From positions 1,116,001 to 1,180,000 of the forward strand of contig NZ_CP011541.1 of assembly GCF_001021025.1 (NCBI RefSeq): a stretch of 64,000 bases of DNA, given 5' to 3'. Source of the DNA: Corynebacterium epidermidicanis (GTDB lineage: Bacteria; Actinomycetota; Actinomycetes; Mycobacteriales; Mycobacteriaceae). Position 1 is the first letter of the stretch. Every line of letters begins with the position of its first letter. Below the pieces are notes generated by a model. The model saw only the letters and a list, made by a program, of their open reading frames with translations. It was not told the DNA's origin and ran no database searches. Positions 28,143 to 38,370 of this stretch are shown one piece after another. The position numbers were made by a program, and so were the translations under genes.

Positions 28143-29222
28143 GTGACTAACAACGAACGCATTACCGTCGCCGTCGTCTATGGAGGGCGCAGCTCCGAAC
28201 ACTCCGTGTCTTGTATTTCTGCCGGGGCCATCATGTCCCACATGGACCCGAGCAAGTACCAGGTGGTGCCCGTCGGTATCACTGAACAGGGCCAATGGAG
28301 CGCAGCCGAATTCGACCCGGAACGTTTGCGCGCCCATGGTCGCACCCTACCGACGGTGACCTGCACCCGGGAAATTTACCTCAGCACCGACCCCGCTCGC
28401 CGCGGCGAGCTTCGCTACGTGGATAACGGCGAGCTCTACGCCAAGGTCGACGTCGTCTTCCCCGTCTTGCACGGCAAATTCGGCGAAGACGGCACCATCC
28501 AGGGCCTGTTCGAACTCTCCGGCGTGCCTTATGTGGGCTGCGGGGTATTCGCGTCGGCCGCCAGCATGGACAAGGAATACACCAAGAAGCTCGCCGCTGC
28601 CGAAGGCCTGCCGGTCGGACGCGAAGTGGTGCTGCATACCCAGCGCGAGCTTCACGACGCCGAACGCGACGCCCTCGGCCTGCCCGTCTTCGTCAAGCCA
28701 GCCCGCGGTGGATCCTCCATTGGTATCTCGCGGGTGACCGACTGGGCCGATTTCCCGGCAGCCGTCGAATTAGCGTTTAACGAGGACAATAAGGTCATCG
28801 TCGAGGCGGAAATCGTCGGCTCGGAAGTAGAATGTGGTGTCCTTCAGCTGCCCGACGGCACCCTCCAGGCATCCCTGCCAGCACAGCTCGCCGGAACCGA
28901 CGCCTCCGCGGAAGGGTTCTATGGCTTTGAAACCAAGTACCTCGATGACGTAGTCACCCCTCAGATTCCGGCTCCGATCGGCGAGGACAACATCGCGCTC
29001 GTGCAATCACTCGCGATCCAGACCTTCAAGGCGATGAACTGTGAAGGGTTGGCCCGCGTGGACTTCTTTGTCACTGCTAAGGGGCCGGTGCTCAATGAGA
29101 TCAACACCCTGCCTGGGTTCACCCCCATCTCGATGTACCCGCAGATGTTTGCCGCTACCGGCATCGATTACCCAACGCTGCTGGACACCCTGGTCCAACG
29201 GGCGCTTGTTGGGCAGCGCTAA
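28143..29222 (+). CDS. ddl: D-alanine--D-alanine ligase
   Basis: The ATP-grasp enzyme joins two D-alanines for peptidoglycan. The 359-residue product is the actinobacterial DdlA-type: VVYGGRSSEHSVSCISAG, FPVLHGKFGEDGTIQGL, VKPARGGSSIGISRV and the metal-binding NEINTLPGFTPISMYP. TAAAGT (28130-28135) lies seven bases before GTG 28143, so a leaderless message is likely; the upstream GTG 28134 overlaps that box. Confidence 0.95.
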   Translation: MTNNERITVAVVYGGRSSEHSVSCISAGAIMSHMDPSKYQVVPVGITEQGQWSAAEFDPERLRAHGRTLPTVTCTREIYLSTDPARRGELRYVDNGELYAKVDVVFPVLHGKFGEDGTIQGLFELSGVPYVGCGVFASAASMDKEYTKKLAAAEGLPVGREVVLHTQRELHDAERDALGLPVFVKPARGGSSIGISRVTDWADFPAAVELAFNEDNKVIVEAEIVGSEVECGVLQLPDGTLQASLPAQLAGTDASAEGFYGFETKYLDDVVTPQIPAPIGEDNIALVQSLAIQTFKAMNCEGLARVDFFVTAKGPVLNEINTLPGFTPISMYPQMFAATGIDYPTLLDTLVQRALVGQR

Positions 29223-29228
29223 GCCCTT

Positions 29229-30173
29229 CTAGCCGCGGGGCTTGGTGTTCGCTGAAATCGCCTCGGTCAGGGACACCATCGCCGCGTTCCCGGCATTGCT
29301 TGGCAGACTTACCGCCACGTTGACCTCACGGCCCAGCGCGTACATCGTCCCGGAAGTCGTGCCATTAGCCACGGTGGTGTCCTCAAACCAAGGGACATCA
29401 TTGATCTGGCTCAAGCGCGCACCCGGGGCATATCCCGCGGGATCCGCCACTCCACAGCGCAACACCACCGGCTCCATTCCCGGCGCCACCCAGGCCGCTG
29501 TCGCAGCGGAGAGGGCGACGTCACGGGTGCGTCGATAAGCCTCGCCCAAATTCTCTGGGAGGGCGAGCAACAAGGCCGCGCACTGCGGATCCGTGGCGGT
29601 TGGCGCAGCCAGCTGCGTTAAGGGAACCGGATTCGGCTTGGCCGACGCCCCGGTGAAATCGCGCACGGCCTTGCCCAGCTCCTGCACCGGCATGTCCCGC
29701 TCGCCCAGCACCTCAGCATCAGTCGTAACGGCAACGATCGGGTGCGTGTTCACACTAAACCACGTCTGCAACGTGGAACCTGGCGTGTTGTCCACCACCG
29801 GCAACCACTCAACGCCATCGACTAGGCGGGTTTGGGAGAGCTCCGTGTATTGCAATGGCGTCTCCACCCCGCAGCGGAGCGTTATACGCTTCGACGGCCC
29901 AGCGGAATATGCAGCAGTACCCGGCTGAACCGGATCCGCTAACTTCGCCCGCGACACCTTCAGCAAGGAATCTGGTAACGCCTCCACAAACCGAGCGCAC
30001 TCCGCGGAATCCGCGTCCGGCGCAGGCAATGCGCTCAGCGCCACCGGTTGTTTCGCAGCATTGCCAGCCAACAACTTCGCCCCTGTCAAGACCCCAATGA
30101 CCAGCGCCAGCGACAATACAAGTGCAACTATGAGTGGTACTCGGTTAAATTGGATATCTTCAGGGGTGCTCAT
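29229..30173 (-). CDS. Membrane-anchored DUF3515-type protein, duplicated domain
   Basis: A 314-residue protein with one membrane span (about residues 12-35, VPLIVALVLSLALVIGVLTG) and the rest probably outside. Two copies of the same domain are visible. One runs from DSAECARFVEALPDSL through LRCGV, about residues 55-165. The other runs from DPQCAALLLALPENL through LRCGV, about residues 195-305. Each has a Cys pair around an R-C-G-V motif. DUF3515 proteins are usually single-domain and lie beside thiL or ddl in actinobacteria, as here. The function is unknown. The start MSTPEDIQ is preferred over the upstream MCVRWF, which would run into the thiL promoter. Confidence 0.78.
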   Translation of the reverse strand: MSTPEDIQFNRVPLIVALVLSLALVIGVLTGAKLLAGNAAKQPVALSALPAPDADSAECARFVEALPDSLLKVSRAKLADPVQPGTAAYSAGPSKRITLRCGVETPLQYTELSQTRLVDGVEWLPVVDNTPGSTLQTWFSVNTHPIVAVTTDAEVLGERDMPVQELGKAVRDFTGASAKPNPVPLTQLAAPTATDPQCAALLLALPENLGEAYRRTRDVALSAATAAWVAPGMEPVVLRCGVADPAGYAPGARLSQINDVPWFEDTTVANGTTSGTMYALGREVNVAVSLPSNAGNAAMVSLTEAISANTKPRG

Positions 30174-30233
30174 GACCTCATAGCTTAGTCCGTCCGCAGG
30201 CGGGCAAAACCATCGAACACACAAGGACGACGC

Positions 30234-31187
30234 ATGGCAGAACTAACCCTAGGAGATCTAGGCGAACATGCGGTGATCGAACGCATCGTCGCGGTAGCCC
30301 CATCGTCACGCAATGGCGATGACGCCGCGATCCTCGGCCAAGCCGCCCCCAACTCCCGCACGGTAGTCACCACCGACATGCTGATCGAAAACCGACACTT
30401 CCGCACCGAATGGTCCACCCCGGAAGAAATCGGACAACGCGCCATCCTGCAAAACTTCGCCGATATCGAAGCCATGGGCGCCCGCCCCATCGCAGCAGTG
30501 CTCGCCATCGCCGCCCCACCCAGCACCCCCATCAGCTTCATCGAAGGCCTCGCCCGCGGCGTGGAGCAGCGCGTCGAATACTACAATGCCGAACTCGTGG
30601 GCGGCGACCTCACCTCCGGAGACATGGTCGTCATCTCGGTCACCGCCATCGGTTCCCTCGGAGGATCCGCACCCGCCCTCGAACTACACCGTGCCAAGCC
30701 CGGGCAAACAGTTATCGCTGCCGGCAGCATCGGCTACTCCGGCGCAGGCCTGGCACTACTCAAAGCAATGCCCCGCAGCGACGTCCCCAGCTCACTCAGC
30801 CCGCTTATCGACGCCTTCGTCGCTCCCACCCTGAACCCAGGACGCGGCATGATCGCCCGCGCCACCGGGGCCACCGCCATGACCGACAACTCCGACGGCC
30901 TCGTGTTCGACCTCAGCACCATCGCCACCCGATCCAAAGTCAGTATCGACCTTGACCCCAACACCATCGCCCCCGACGCACTACTCCTAGAAGCCGGCGA
31001 ACTGCTAGGCATAGACCCCTGGGACTGGATACTCGGTGGGGGAGAAGACCACACGCTGCTCGGCACCACCGCCTTCGACGTGCCCAGCGGATTCCGGGCC
31101 GTCGGGCACGTCGTAAAGCCCGGCACGCACCCCGTCACCCTCGGCGGCGAGCCCCCACGCACCACCTCAGGATGGGTCAGTTTTTAA
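30234..31187 (+). CDS. thiL: Thiamine-monophosphate kinase
   Basis: ThiL phosphorylates thiamine phosphate to the diphosphate cofactor. The 317-residue AIR-synthase-fold protein has NGDDAAIL (metal), [24 protein letters not shown], the VGGDLTSGD region, [10 protein letters not shown] and [11 protein letters not shown]. It starts the run thiL-ung-DAK2-recG, with one base to ung. Confidence 0.95.
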   Translation: MAELTLGDLGEHAVIERIVAVAPSSRNGDDAAILGQAAPNSRTVVTTDMLIENRHFRTEWSTPEEIGQRAILQNFADIEAMGARPIAAVLAIAAPPSTPISFIEGLARGVEQRVEYYNAELVGGDLTSGDMVVISVTAIGSLGGSAPALELHRAKPGQTVIAAGSIGYSGAGLALLKAMPRSDVPSSLSPLIDAFVAPTLNPGRGMIARATGATAMTDNSDGLVFDLSTIATRSKVSIDLDPNTIAPDALLLEAGELLGIDPWDWILGGGEDHTLLGTTAFDVPSGFRAVGHVVKPGTHPVTLGGEPPRTTSGWVSF

Positions 31188-31188
31188 G

Positions 31189-31827
31189 ATGCTCACTTAC
31201 CACCCCAGCTGGGAACCTGTGCTCGGCCCCATGACAGAGCACATCGAGGCCATCGGCACCCGCATCGGCGCAGACTACCTACCCCCAGAACCGGACGTCT
31301 TCCGCGCTTTCACCCTGCCCTTCGACCAGGTGCGCGTCCTCATCGTCGGCCAAGACCCCTACCCAACACCCGGACACGCAATGGGACTATCCTTTTCTGT
31401 CCGACCAGACGTCACCCCGCTCCCACGCAGCCTAAACAACATCTTCCAGGAATACCACGACGACCTCGGCCTCCCTCGGCCCACCAACGGAGACCTCAGC
31501 CCCTGGCTCGACCAAGGCGTCATGCTGCTCAACCGCGTCCTCACCGTCGCGCCGGGCCAGGCCGGTGCGCACCGTGGCCTGGGATGGGAAACAGTGACCG
31601 AACGCTGTATTACCGCGTTGGCACAGCGCCCACAGCCGATGGTGGCGGTGCTCTGGGGAAAAGACGCACAGCAGCTCGCCCCGCTCGTCGACCCATGGCC
31701 CGTCGTTGCCTCCCCGCACCCCTCACCACTGTCAGCGCGCCGGGGATTCTTTGGCTCGCGACCGTTCAGCCAGGTGAACGATCACTTGCGCTCACTTGGT
31801 GCCCAGCCAGTTATGTGGGAACTGTAA
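31189..31827 (+). CDS. ung: Uracil-DNA glycosylase
   Basis: The family 1 UDG removes uracil from DNA. The 212-residue product carries the catalytic water-activating motif [17 protein letters not shown] and the C-terminal [18 protein letters not shown] loop. TAA of thiL is one base before this ATG, so the two are cotranslated. Confidence 0.95.
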   Translation: MLTYHPSWEPVLGPMTEHIEAIGTRIGADYLPPEPDVFRAFTLPFDQVRVLIVGQDPYPTPGHAMGLSFSVRPDVTPLPRSLNNIFQEYHDDLGLPRPTNGDLSPWLDQGVMLLNRVLTVAPGQAGAHRGLGWETVTERCITALAQRPQPMVAVLWGKDAQQLAPLVDPWPVVASPHPSPLSARRGFFGSRPFSQVNDHLRSLGAQPVMWEL

Positions 31828-31838
31828 ACTGACAGATT

Positions 31839-33434
31839 ATGCTGAACAAAACGCATCTCGACGGCGCTGGGCTGCTCAGCTGGGCAACCCGCGCCGCTGA
31901 GCTGTTGACCCTGCGCTGTGCTGAGATTAACGCTCTCAACGTGTTCCCAGTGCCCGACGCTGATACGGGCTCGAACATGGCGCACACGATGGAAGCGGCG
32001 GTCGCCGAAGTAGCAAAACAGGGGCTTAGCGAGCAGGACGGGGTCGCGAGTATCGCGGGTGCACTGGCCGCGGGGTCGGTGCGGGGAGCCAGGGGAAATT
32101 CCGGGGTGGTACTGAGCCAAATGCTGTGCGGTGTCGCCCAAGCCGCCGCCGGTGGGGACCTGGACGGCGCTGCCGTAGTGGACGCGCTTAACTTCGCGCT
32201 CGACATGGTGCTCAAAGCCATCAAAGAACCTGTCGACGGCACCGTCGTAACCGTCATGCGCGCCACTGTGGTGTCCATCAATGCCCTCGATGAAACCGCG
32301 ATAGAGTCAGTGGTCGCCGAGGCGCTCCAGGCGGCGCGCGCAGCCCTAATGTTGACCCCTTCGCAGTTGCCAGCGCTGCGGGAGGCTGGTGTGGTTGACG
32401 CCGGGGGACAAGGGTTTGTGGTTCTACTCGAAGCGCTTGCCGACGTCGTCTTCGACAACCTCACCAGACCCACAGGAACCACCGCTCCAAACGTGCCAAA
32501 ACCGTTGACTACCACGGCGCGCAGCAACGAACTCGAGGTGATGTTCTTCTTCACCGGCGACCGGCTCGATGAGCTGGAAGAACGACTAGGCGGCATGGGC
32601 GACAGCTTGGTTGTCGCACGCACCGTTCCGCAGCTCGGTCTGGGAGAAGCTACCCCCAGCGCCCAAGTGCACATCCACAGCAACCAGGCCGGTGCGGTCA
32701 TTGAATTGGCCTATGGGATGGGGGCCGTCTCCGACCTGCGCTTGGAGGTGCTTCCTCTCACGCCTGGGGCCACCGCCAAGCGGCGCCTAGTCCTGGCGAT
32801 CGCCCCAGCAGGACCGATCGCTGACCTTTACGAAGAAGCCGGGGCCGAAGTCGTCGTCCCTGGCGATTCCGATGTGGTGAGCGACATCATCGCCGCCGTG
32901 CGTAAGGCAGAGGCCGAAGAAGTAATCCTGTTGCCGAACGGCATGCTGGCGTACGGTGAGCTGGTCAATGCGGAACTGGCCAGCCACGCCGTAGCGGCGT
33001 CGATGAATATTCTGCCGACGGCAAGGTTGGTATCTGGCATTGCCGCTCTCGCCGTCCACGATCCTGCCCAGCCGCTAGCCGCTGACACCTACGCCATGGC
33101 CGAAGCCGCCGGTTCCACCAGGACCGCGCTGCTACAACGCACGCCACGGGCCATGATTACCCAGGCAGGCCGGGCGGATGCCGGGGACATCATTGCTAGT
33201 TCCGGGGTGGAAATCCTCTACGTCAGCCATGACCTGCAAGCCGCCCTCGAGACGACCGTCCTGCGGCTCCTCCAAAGCGGCGGGGAATTGGTCACCCTGC
33301 TGGTCACCGCCGAAGCTGCCCGGGAAATCTCCGCGCAGGAACTGCGCTACGCCATCGGCATTGACTCCGCGGTGGAAGTAACCGTCTACCCAGCGGAAGG
33401 TATCGAGCATCTCATCGAAATCGGGGTGGAGTAG
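31839..33434 (+). CDS. DAK2-domain protein (YloV/FakA-like)
   Basis: A 531-residue protein. The N-terminal DAK2 kinase domain has the metal/ATP motif NVFPVPDADTGSNM (residues about 36-49). GARGNSGVVLSQ and GTVVTVMRA follow, and the C-terminal part is DegV/FakA-like with HIHSNQAG. FakA-type proteins phosphorylate fatty acids bound to FakB; whether this one does is inferred, as no fakB is near. TAAACT at 31825-31830 lies eight bases before ATG 31839, giving an internal leaderless promoter as well as read-through from ung. Confidence 0.85.
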   Translation: MLNKTHLDGAGLLSWATRAAELLTLRCAEINALNVFPVPDADTGSNMAHTMEAAVAEVAKQGLSEQDGVASIAGALAAGSVRGARGNSGVVLSQMLCGVAQAAAGGDLDGAAVVDALNFALDMVLKAIKEPVDGTVVTVMRATVVSINALDETAIESVVAEALQAARAALMLTPSQLPALREAGVVDAGGQGFVVLLEALADVVFDNLTRPTGTTAPNVPKPLTTTARSNELEVMFFFTGDRLDELEERLGGMGDSLVVARTVPQLGLGEATPSAQVHIHSNQAGAVIELAYGMGAVSDLRLEVLPLTPGATAKRRLVLAIAPAGPIADLYEEAGAEVVVPGDSDVVSDIIAAVRKAEAEEVILLPNGMLAYGELVNAELASHAVAASMNILPTARLVSGIAALAVHDPAQPLAADTYAMAEAAGSTRTALLQRTPRAMITQAGRADAGDIIASSGVEILYVSHDLQAALETTVLRLLQSGGELVTLLVTAEAAREISAQELRYAIGIDSAVEVTVYPAEGIEHLIEIGVE

Positions 33435-33440
33435 CACGTC

Positions 33441-35555
33441 ATGTTGGGGTGGACTGATCAGCGGCCTCTAGCGACCCTACTGCCTGAAGCGGAAGCTAAG
33501 AAGATTACCTCGGCGTTTGGCTACCGCACCGCAGGGGAGTTGCTGCTGCACTTTCCACGTACCTGGTCGCACCATGGCTCTGGTGTGTCGCTCGACGGTG
33601 CCACCGAAGGCGAGCAGGTCACCATCGTGGGAATTGTGACTTATGCCAACACCACGTTCACCCGTTCGGGGAAGAAGCTCACCAAGATTGTTGTCGAGTT
33701 CGGTGCGAGCCACGCAGGGGCGACGTTCTTCAACTCTGTGGTCGCGCAGCGGCAATTGACCGTCGGCAAGGCAGTGATGCTTTCTGGGAAAGTGAAGTAT
33801 TTTCAGGGGCGCGCCGAGATTTCCCATCCGGCCTTCATCGTGTTGCCGGAGGCGGGGGAGAAGCCGAAAAAAGCAGTGGGTACGCTGCGTGAACTCTCGG
33901 CCTATGGCTCGGCGAGCCAGCTGGAAGAGCTGCTTTCTAGTCTGGAGTACATCCCTATTTACCCGGCGAAGAAGGGAGTGACTGCCTGGTCGCTGCTTGG
34001 TGCGATGAGTCACGTTCTGGATCAGACGCCACCCATCCCGGAACCTCTCGATCAGGTGCCCAGTGGCCTGGTTAGTTTCGATGAGGCCCTGCGCCTTATT
34101 CACCACCCGGACAGTCGCGGGCAGCAGCCGGCTATCGATCGCATCAAATATAACGAGGCGCTGTCGTTGGCGCTGGTCATGGCGTTGAGGCGTGCCGATG
34201 CTCAGAGCTATCGCGCACCAGTCCTGCCCGCTTCTGAGGAAGGCGTGCGTGCCGAATTCTTGCGAAATCTGCCCTTCGAATTAACCGCCGGACAACGTAA
34301 GGTCATAGCCGACATCGCCCAGGACCTCGCCCAACCTCACCCCATGCAACGGCTACTGCAGGGCGAAGTCGGTTCCGGCAAGACGGTGGTGGCGCTCATC
34401 GCCATGCTGCAGGCCATCGACGCCGGCTGCCAATGCGCCCTGTTGGCACCCACGGAGGTCTTGGCGGTCCAGCATGCGCGCGACCTCACGCAACTGCTTA
34501 TCGACGCCGGGCTGCCCACCAACGTTGTGGCGCTCACGGGATCGATGAGCACCGCTACGCGCAAGAAAGCCCTCTTGGACATCATGAGTGGGCAAGCGGA
34601 CATAGTGGTGGGTACTCATGCCTTGATCCAGGAGTCCGTGGAGTTCTTCGATTTGGGTTTGGTTGTTGTCGATGAGCAGCATCGCTTCGGTGTGGAGCAG
34701 CGCGACATGTTGCGCGGCAAGGGCAGCCATGACCGCACCCCGCATCAGCTCGTGATGACTGCCACCCCAATTCCCCGGACCGTGGCCATGACTTCTTTTG
34801 CCGACCTCGCGGTTTCCGCACTCCACGAGTTACCTGCCGGACGTCAAGAGATCCAGACGTCGGTGGTGCCGGAGTTTAAACCGGAGTGGGTGGCGCGAGC
34901 CTGGGAGCGGATCCGTGAGGAAGTCGCTGCTGGTCGGCAAGCCTTTGTGGTGTGTCCGCGAATCGAGGGGGAAGGGGGAGTTGAGGAGACCTTTGACTAC
35001 CTACGCACGCAGATTTTCCCTGAGCTCAATGTAGCGATGCTTCATGGTCGGATGCCCGCTGAGGAAAAGGACGCGATCATGGCCGATTTCGCTGCCGGGG
35101 GAATCGATATCTTGGTGGCTACCACCGTTATCGAAGTAGGCATCAACGTGCCTAATGCTTCGGTGATGTATATCCGCGAAGCACACAGTTTTGGGGTGTC
35201 GCAGCTGCACCAGCTGCGGGGCCGGGTGGGGCGTGGTGAGTACAAGTCGCTCTGTTTGCTGCACACCACCATGGAGCCGGGCACCCCGTCTGTGCAGCGG
35301 CTTTTCGACGTCGCGGCGACCTCCGACGGCTTTGGACTAGCCGAGCTTGACCTGCGGACTCGTCAGGAAGGCGATGTGTTGGGCACGGCGCAGTCCGGCA
35401 CGAAACGCCGGGTGCGTCTGCTGAGCTTGCTCAGTGACCGGGCGTTGATTGAACGTGCCAATGCGGATGCCACCGCGCTTGTCGCTCGCAACCGGTCGCT
35501 GGCCGAACATCTAGTTTCGGACATCGAAGGTCAGGACTATTTGGAGAAAAGCTAG
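33441..35555 (+). CDS. recG: ATP-dependent DNA helicase RecG
   Basis: RecG remodels stalled forks and branched DNA. The 704-residue product has an N-terminal wedge/OB region (EGEQVTIVGIVTYA). Helicase motifs follow: Walker A GEVGSGKT, TPTEVLA-like LAPTEVLAVQHA, DEQH box VVDEQHRFG, motif III VMTATPIPRT, motif V ATTVIEVGINVPNA and motif VI QLRGRVGRGE. The start follows the DAK2 stop by six bases. Confidence 0.96.
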   Translation: MLGWTDQRPLATLLPEAEAKKITSAFGYRTAGELLLHFPRTWSHHGSGVSLDGATEGEQVTIVGIVTYANTTFTRSGKKLTKIVVEFGASHAGATFFNSVVAQRQLTVGKAVMLSGKVKYFQGRAEISHPAFIVLPEAGEKPKKAVGTLRELSAYGSASQLEELLSSLEYIPIYPAKKGVTAWSLLGAMSHVLDQTPPIPEPLDQVPSGLVSFDEALRLIHHPDSRGQQPAIDRIKYNEALSLALVMALRRADAQSYRAPVLPASEEGVRAEFLRNLPFELTAGQRKVIADIAQDLAQPHPMQRLLQGEVGSGKTVVALIAMLQAIDAGCQCALLAPTEVLAVQHARDLTQLLIDAGLPTNVVALTGSMSTATRKKALLDIMSGQADIVVGTHALIQESVEFFDLGLVVVDEQHRFGVEQRDMLRGKGSHDRTPHQLVMTATPIPRTVAMTSFADLAVSALHELPAGRQEIQTSVVPEFKPEWVARAWERIREEVAAGRQAFVVCPRIEGEGGVEETFDYLRTQIFPELNVAMLHGRMPAEEKDAIMADFAAGGIDILVATTVIEVGINVPNASVMYIREAHSFGVSQLHQLRGRVGRGEYKSLCLLHTTMEPGTPSVQRLFDVAATSDGFGLAELDLRTRQEGDVLGTAQSGTKRRVRLLSLLSDRALIERANADATALVARNRSLAEHLVSDIEGQDYLEKS

Positions 35556-35565
35556 AGTAGAACAC

Positions 35566-35778
35566 ATGAAAATTTGCGCACCGTTTGCCGGTATTGTCCG
35601 CTACGTTGTGGCTGACGGCGCCGAGGTGGATACTGGAGACACCCTCGCGGTGGTGGAATCCGTCAAACTTGAAGCGCCCGTGCTTGCCCCCGGGCCGGGC
35701 GTGGTCACGCACCTTGCTGTCGCGGACTTTTCCGACGTCACCGGCGGCGATGAGCTGCTCGAACTGGGAGAGAAATAA
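35566..35778 (+). CDS. Small biotinyl/lipoyl-domain protein
   Basis: A 70-residue single-domain protein with the biotinyl fold pattern: APFAGIVRYVVADGAEVDTGD, then the hairpin turn ESVKLEAPV, where the usual E-(A/S)-M-K-(M/L) is E-S-V-K-L. The lysine is present, so biotin attachment is possible, and Met-to-Val changes are tolerated in some stand-alone members. TAGAGT (35553-35558) sits seven bases before the ATG (leaderless). The stop overlaps the rsmD start (TAATG). Confidence 0.85.
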   Translation: MKICAPFAGIVRYVVADGAEVDTGDTLAVVESVKLEAPVLAPGPGVVTHLAVADFSDVTGGDELLELGEK

Positions 35779-36365
35779 TGGGAATGACACGGATCATCTC
35801 AGGTGAAGCACGCGGCCGAAAGATCAAAGTTCCACCGGAAGGAACCCGGCCCACCTCGGATCGCGCTAGGGAGGGACTGTTTTCTTCCCTGCAGGTTCGC
35901 TTTGGCTTTGAAGGTGCGCACGTCTTGGATCTTTTTGCCGGTTCCGGCGCCCTCGGGCTCGAGGCCGCGTCCCGCGGTGCAGAATCCGTGGTGTTGGTGG
36001 ACAATTCGCCACAGGCGACGGCCGTGATGCAGCACAACGCGGGCGTGGTTAAACATCCGAACGTGCGCATCGTCGAGATGAAGGCATCTACCTACCTGCC
36101 GCAAGCTCCCCGTGGACATTTTGACATGGTGCTGGCGGATCCGCCTTACGAGTTGTCGGATGAGGCGGTCGTCGAGATGCTGCACGCGCTGATCCCAGCG
36201 CTTGCCGACGGCGCTGCGGTGGTGGTCGAGCGTCACGTAGACTCGCCAGAAACGGCCTGGCCGACGTGCTTCGTGCCTACAACGCAAAAGCTGAAGAAGC
36301 GTACGTATGGCATTGCGCGGATGGACATGGCGGTATTCGATGCTGACCTCGTGGAGGAGTCCTGA
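35778..36365 (+). CDS. rsmD: 16S rRNA (guanine-966-N2)-methyltransferase
   Basis: This enzyme methylates G966 of 16S rRNA. The 195-residue product has the SAM motif VLDLFAGSGALGLEAASRGA and the catalytic NPPY-type motif as ADPPYEL. RIISGEARGRKIKVPPEGTRPTSDRAREGLFSSL is typical of the N-terminus. An internal ATG at 35784 is another possible start. It abuts coaD (one base between). Confidence 0.94.
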   Translation: MGMTRIISGEARGRKIKVPPEGTRPTSDRAREGLFSSLQVRFGFEGAHVLDLFAGSGALGLEAASRGAESVVLVDNSPQATAVMQHNAGVVKHPNVRIVEMKASTYLPQAPRGHFDMVLADPPYELSDEAVVEMLHALIPALADGAAVVVERHVDSPETAWPTCFVPTTQKLKKRTYGIARMDMAVFDADLVEES

Positions 36366-36366
36366 C

Positions 36367-36837
36367 ATGCATGCAGTTTGCCCCGGGTCTTTCGATCCAG
36401 TGACGATGGGTCACCTCAATATTTTTGAGCGCGCCGCGGCCCAATTTGACCAGGTGACCGTGCTGGTGACGTTCAACCCGAACAAGTCCGGGATGTTTAG
36501 TTCCGAGGAGCGGATGGAGCTGATCCGTCAGTCAGTGGCGCACCTAGACAACGTGATGGTGGATTCATGGTCGGGGCTGCTCGTGGATTACTGCACTGCT
36601 CATGGGGTGACGGCGCTGGTCAAGGGCCTGCGGTCGGCGTTGGACTATGAGTACGAGTTACCGATGGCGCAGATGAATAAGCGCCTGTCCGGGGTGGACA
36701 CGTTCTTCCTCATGACGGATCCTGAGCTGGGTTACATTTCTTCGACGCTGTGCAAGGAAGTCGCCCGATACGGTGGGGACATCGACGGGTTGCTGCCACC
36801 CCCGGTAGTGGCTGCCATCCGCGCAAAGGTTTCCTGA
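36367..36837 (+). CDS. coaD: Phosphopantetheine adenylyltransferase
   Basis: The penultimate coenzyme A step, forming dephospho-CoA. The 156-residue product has the nucleotidyltransferase motif CPGSFDPVTMGHLNIFERA with the TxGH signature (TMGH) and the C-terminal ISSTLCKEVARYGGD. ATG 36367 directly follows rsmD; the longer open frame from 36307 lies inside rsmD. The last CoA step, coaE, is also in this window. Confidence 0.96.
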   Translation: MHAVCPGSFDPVTMGHLNIFERAAAQFDQVTVLVTFNPNKSGMFSSEERMELIRQSVAHLDNVMVDSWSGLLVDYCTAHGVTALVKGLRSALDYEYELPMAQMNKRLSGVDTFFLMTDPELGYISSTLCKEVARYGGDIDGLLPPPVVAAIRAKVS

Positions 36838-36868
36838 TTACTGTGAATTTAAGCGTACTCTAGTGTGA

Positions 36869-37609
36869 GTGAACACACTTATCCTCGTTTTTTGCGTCGT
36901 GGTTTTGGGCTCGAGCCTGCAGCGGGTAGCTGGGATGGGGTTAGGGCTGATCGCGGGGCCAATACTGTCGCTCTTCATGGGGCCAGTGCACGGGGTGATG
37001 GTGGTAAATATCCTCGCGATGATTAACGCCGCGCTCACGACGGTGACGGTGCGCAAAGATGTCGATTGGCGGCGCTTCGCACTCATCGGATCTGTGATGG
37101 TTCTTGGTTCGATCCCTGGCGCGTACCTCATCAAGTCGATGTCTACGGCGTGGATGCTCGTGGCGGTGGGCACAGTTTTGCTGGCAGCGTTGTCGGTGGT
37201 GACGCTCGCCAAGCGCTACGTTCCCGCGACTCAAGCCACGTGGCCCATGATGCTCTCTGGTGTAATCGGTGGTTTTACCAACACGCTGGCAGGTGTCGCA
37301 GGCCCAGTAATTACGGTGTACGCCCAAGCTGCTCGTTGGGAGCACAAGCGGTTTGCCGCGACACTGCAGCCACTATTCGTGGTCTCAGGTGGCGTGTCTT
37401 TCGCGGTGAAATCCCTCACCGGGGCAGCGGATCTTAGCGGGACGACCTGGTTGATCTGGCCCGTTGGGATCGCCGGGATGTTCTTGGGAGTCTTCCTCGG
37501 CGGAAAACTCGCGCAGGTGATTACCCGCGACAAAGCCCACAAGCTGGCCTTAGGCCTGGCGCTTGCGGGCGGTTTTTCGGCGCTGTTGCGCGGTTTGTTG
37601 TCGCTTTAG
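36869..37609 (+). CDS. TSUP-family permease (TauE/SafE-like)
   Basis: A 246-residue integral membrane protein with about seven hydrophobic segments and the glycine-rich N-terminal repeat of the sulfite-exporter/TSUP family ([20 protein letters not shown], mirrored by [21 protein letters not shown]). The substrate, perhaps a sulfur-containing anion, is unknown. TACTCT at 36856-36861 precedes GTG 36869 by seven bases, indicating a leaderless message. Its end overlaps the convergent ABC ATPase gene by four bases. Confidence 0.82.
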   Translation: MNTLILVFCVVVLGSSLQRVAGMGLGLIAGPILSLFMGPVHGVMVVNILAMINAALTTVTVRKDVDWRRFALIGSVMVLGSIPGAYLIKSMSTAWMLVAVGTVLLAALSVVTLAKRYVPATQATWPMMLSGVIGGFTNTLAGVAGPVITVYAQAARWEHKRFAATLQPLFVVSGGVSFAVKSLTGAADLSGTTWLIWPVGIAGMFLGVFLGGKLAQVITRDKAHKLALGLALAGGFSALLRGLLSL

Positions 37610-38370
37610 AGCAGCTTAGATAAGAATTCCTGCGTGCGTGGGTGCTGCGGATTATCCAGGACCTCGGTTGGCGTGCCAGCCTCGAGCACCACGCCACCAT
37701 CCATGAACACGACTTGGTCGGCGACTTCGCGTGCGAAACCCATTTCGTGTGTGACTACCAGCATGGTCATGCCGTCCGCCGCGAGCTCGCGCATGACACG
37801 CAGTACCTCGCCGACTAGTTCGGGGTCGAGTGCGGAGGTCGGCTCGTCGAAAAGCATGAGCTTGGGCTCCATGGCTACGGCGCGGGCAATTGCGACGCGC
37901 TGTTGCTGACCGCCGGAGAGTTGGACTGGGTAGGCGTCCGCTTTGTGCGCCATGCCGACTTGTTCGAGGAGTTCGAGGGCACGGGCGCGGGCTTGTGCCT
38001 CCGGTACGCCTTTGACCAGGATGGGCGCCTCGATGACGTTCTCGATGACTGTGCGGTGTGGGAACAGGTTGAACTGCTGGAACACCATGCCGATGCCTTG
38101 GCGCTGCTTCGCGGCGTCGCGTTCGGAGATTTCGTAGAGTTTGCCGTCGCGCTCGCGGTAACCGATGAGCTCGCCGTCCACGTAGAGACGGCCCCCGCTG
38201 ACCTTCTCAAGGTGGTTGACGCAGCGCAGGATCGTGGACTTGCCAGATCCAGAAGGGCCGATCAGGCAGGTGACAGTGCCGCGCGGCACCTGCAGGTTGA
38301 TTCCTTTGAGCACCTGCAACTGGCCGAAGCTTTTGGTGATGGACTGTGCATCAATCATGAGGTCAGACAT
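37606..38370 (-). CDS. Polar amino acid ABC transporter ATP-binding protein
   Basis: A 254-residue GlnQ/HisP-type ATPase: Walker [10 protein letters not shown], signature [14 protein letters not shown], Walker [15 protein letters not shown] and the H-loop VTHEM. It powers uptake with the permease and binding protein upstream in the same operon (the permease stop abuts this start). The substrate is probably glutamine, glutamate or another polar amino acid. Confidence 0.93.
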   Translation of the reverse strand: MSDLMIDAQSITKSFGQLQVLKGINLQVPRGTVTCLIGPSGSGKSTILRCVNHLEKVSGGRLYVDGELIGYRERDGKLYEISERDAAKQRQGIGMVFQQFNLFPHRTVIENVIEAPILVKGVPEAQARARALELLEQVGMAHKADAYPVQLSGGQQQRVAIARAVAMEPKLMLFDEPTSALDPELVGEVLRVMRELAADGMTMLVVTHEMGFAREVADQVVFMDGGVVLEAGTPTEVLDNPQHPRTQEFLSKLL

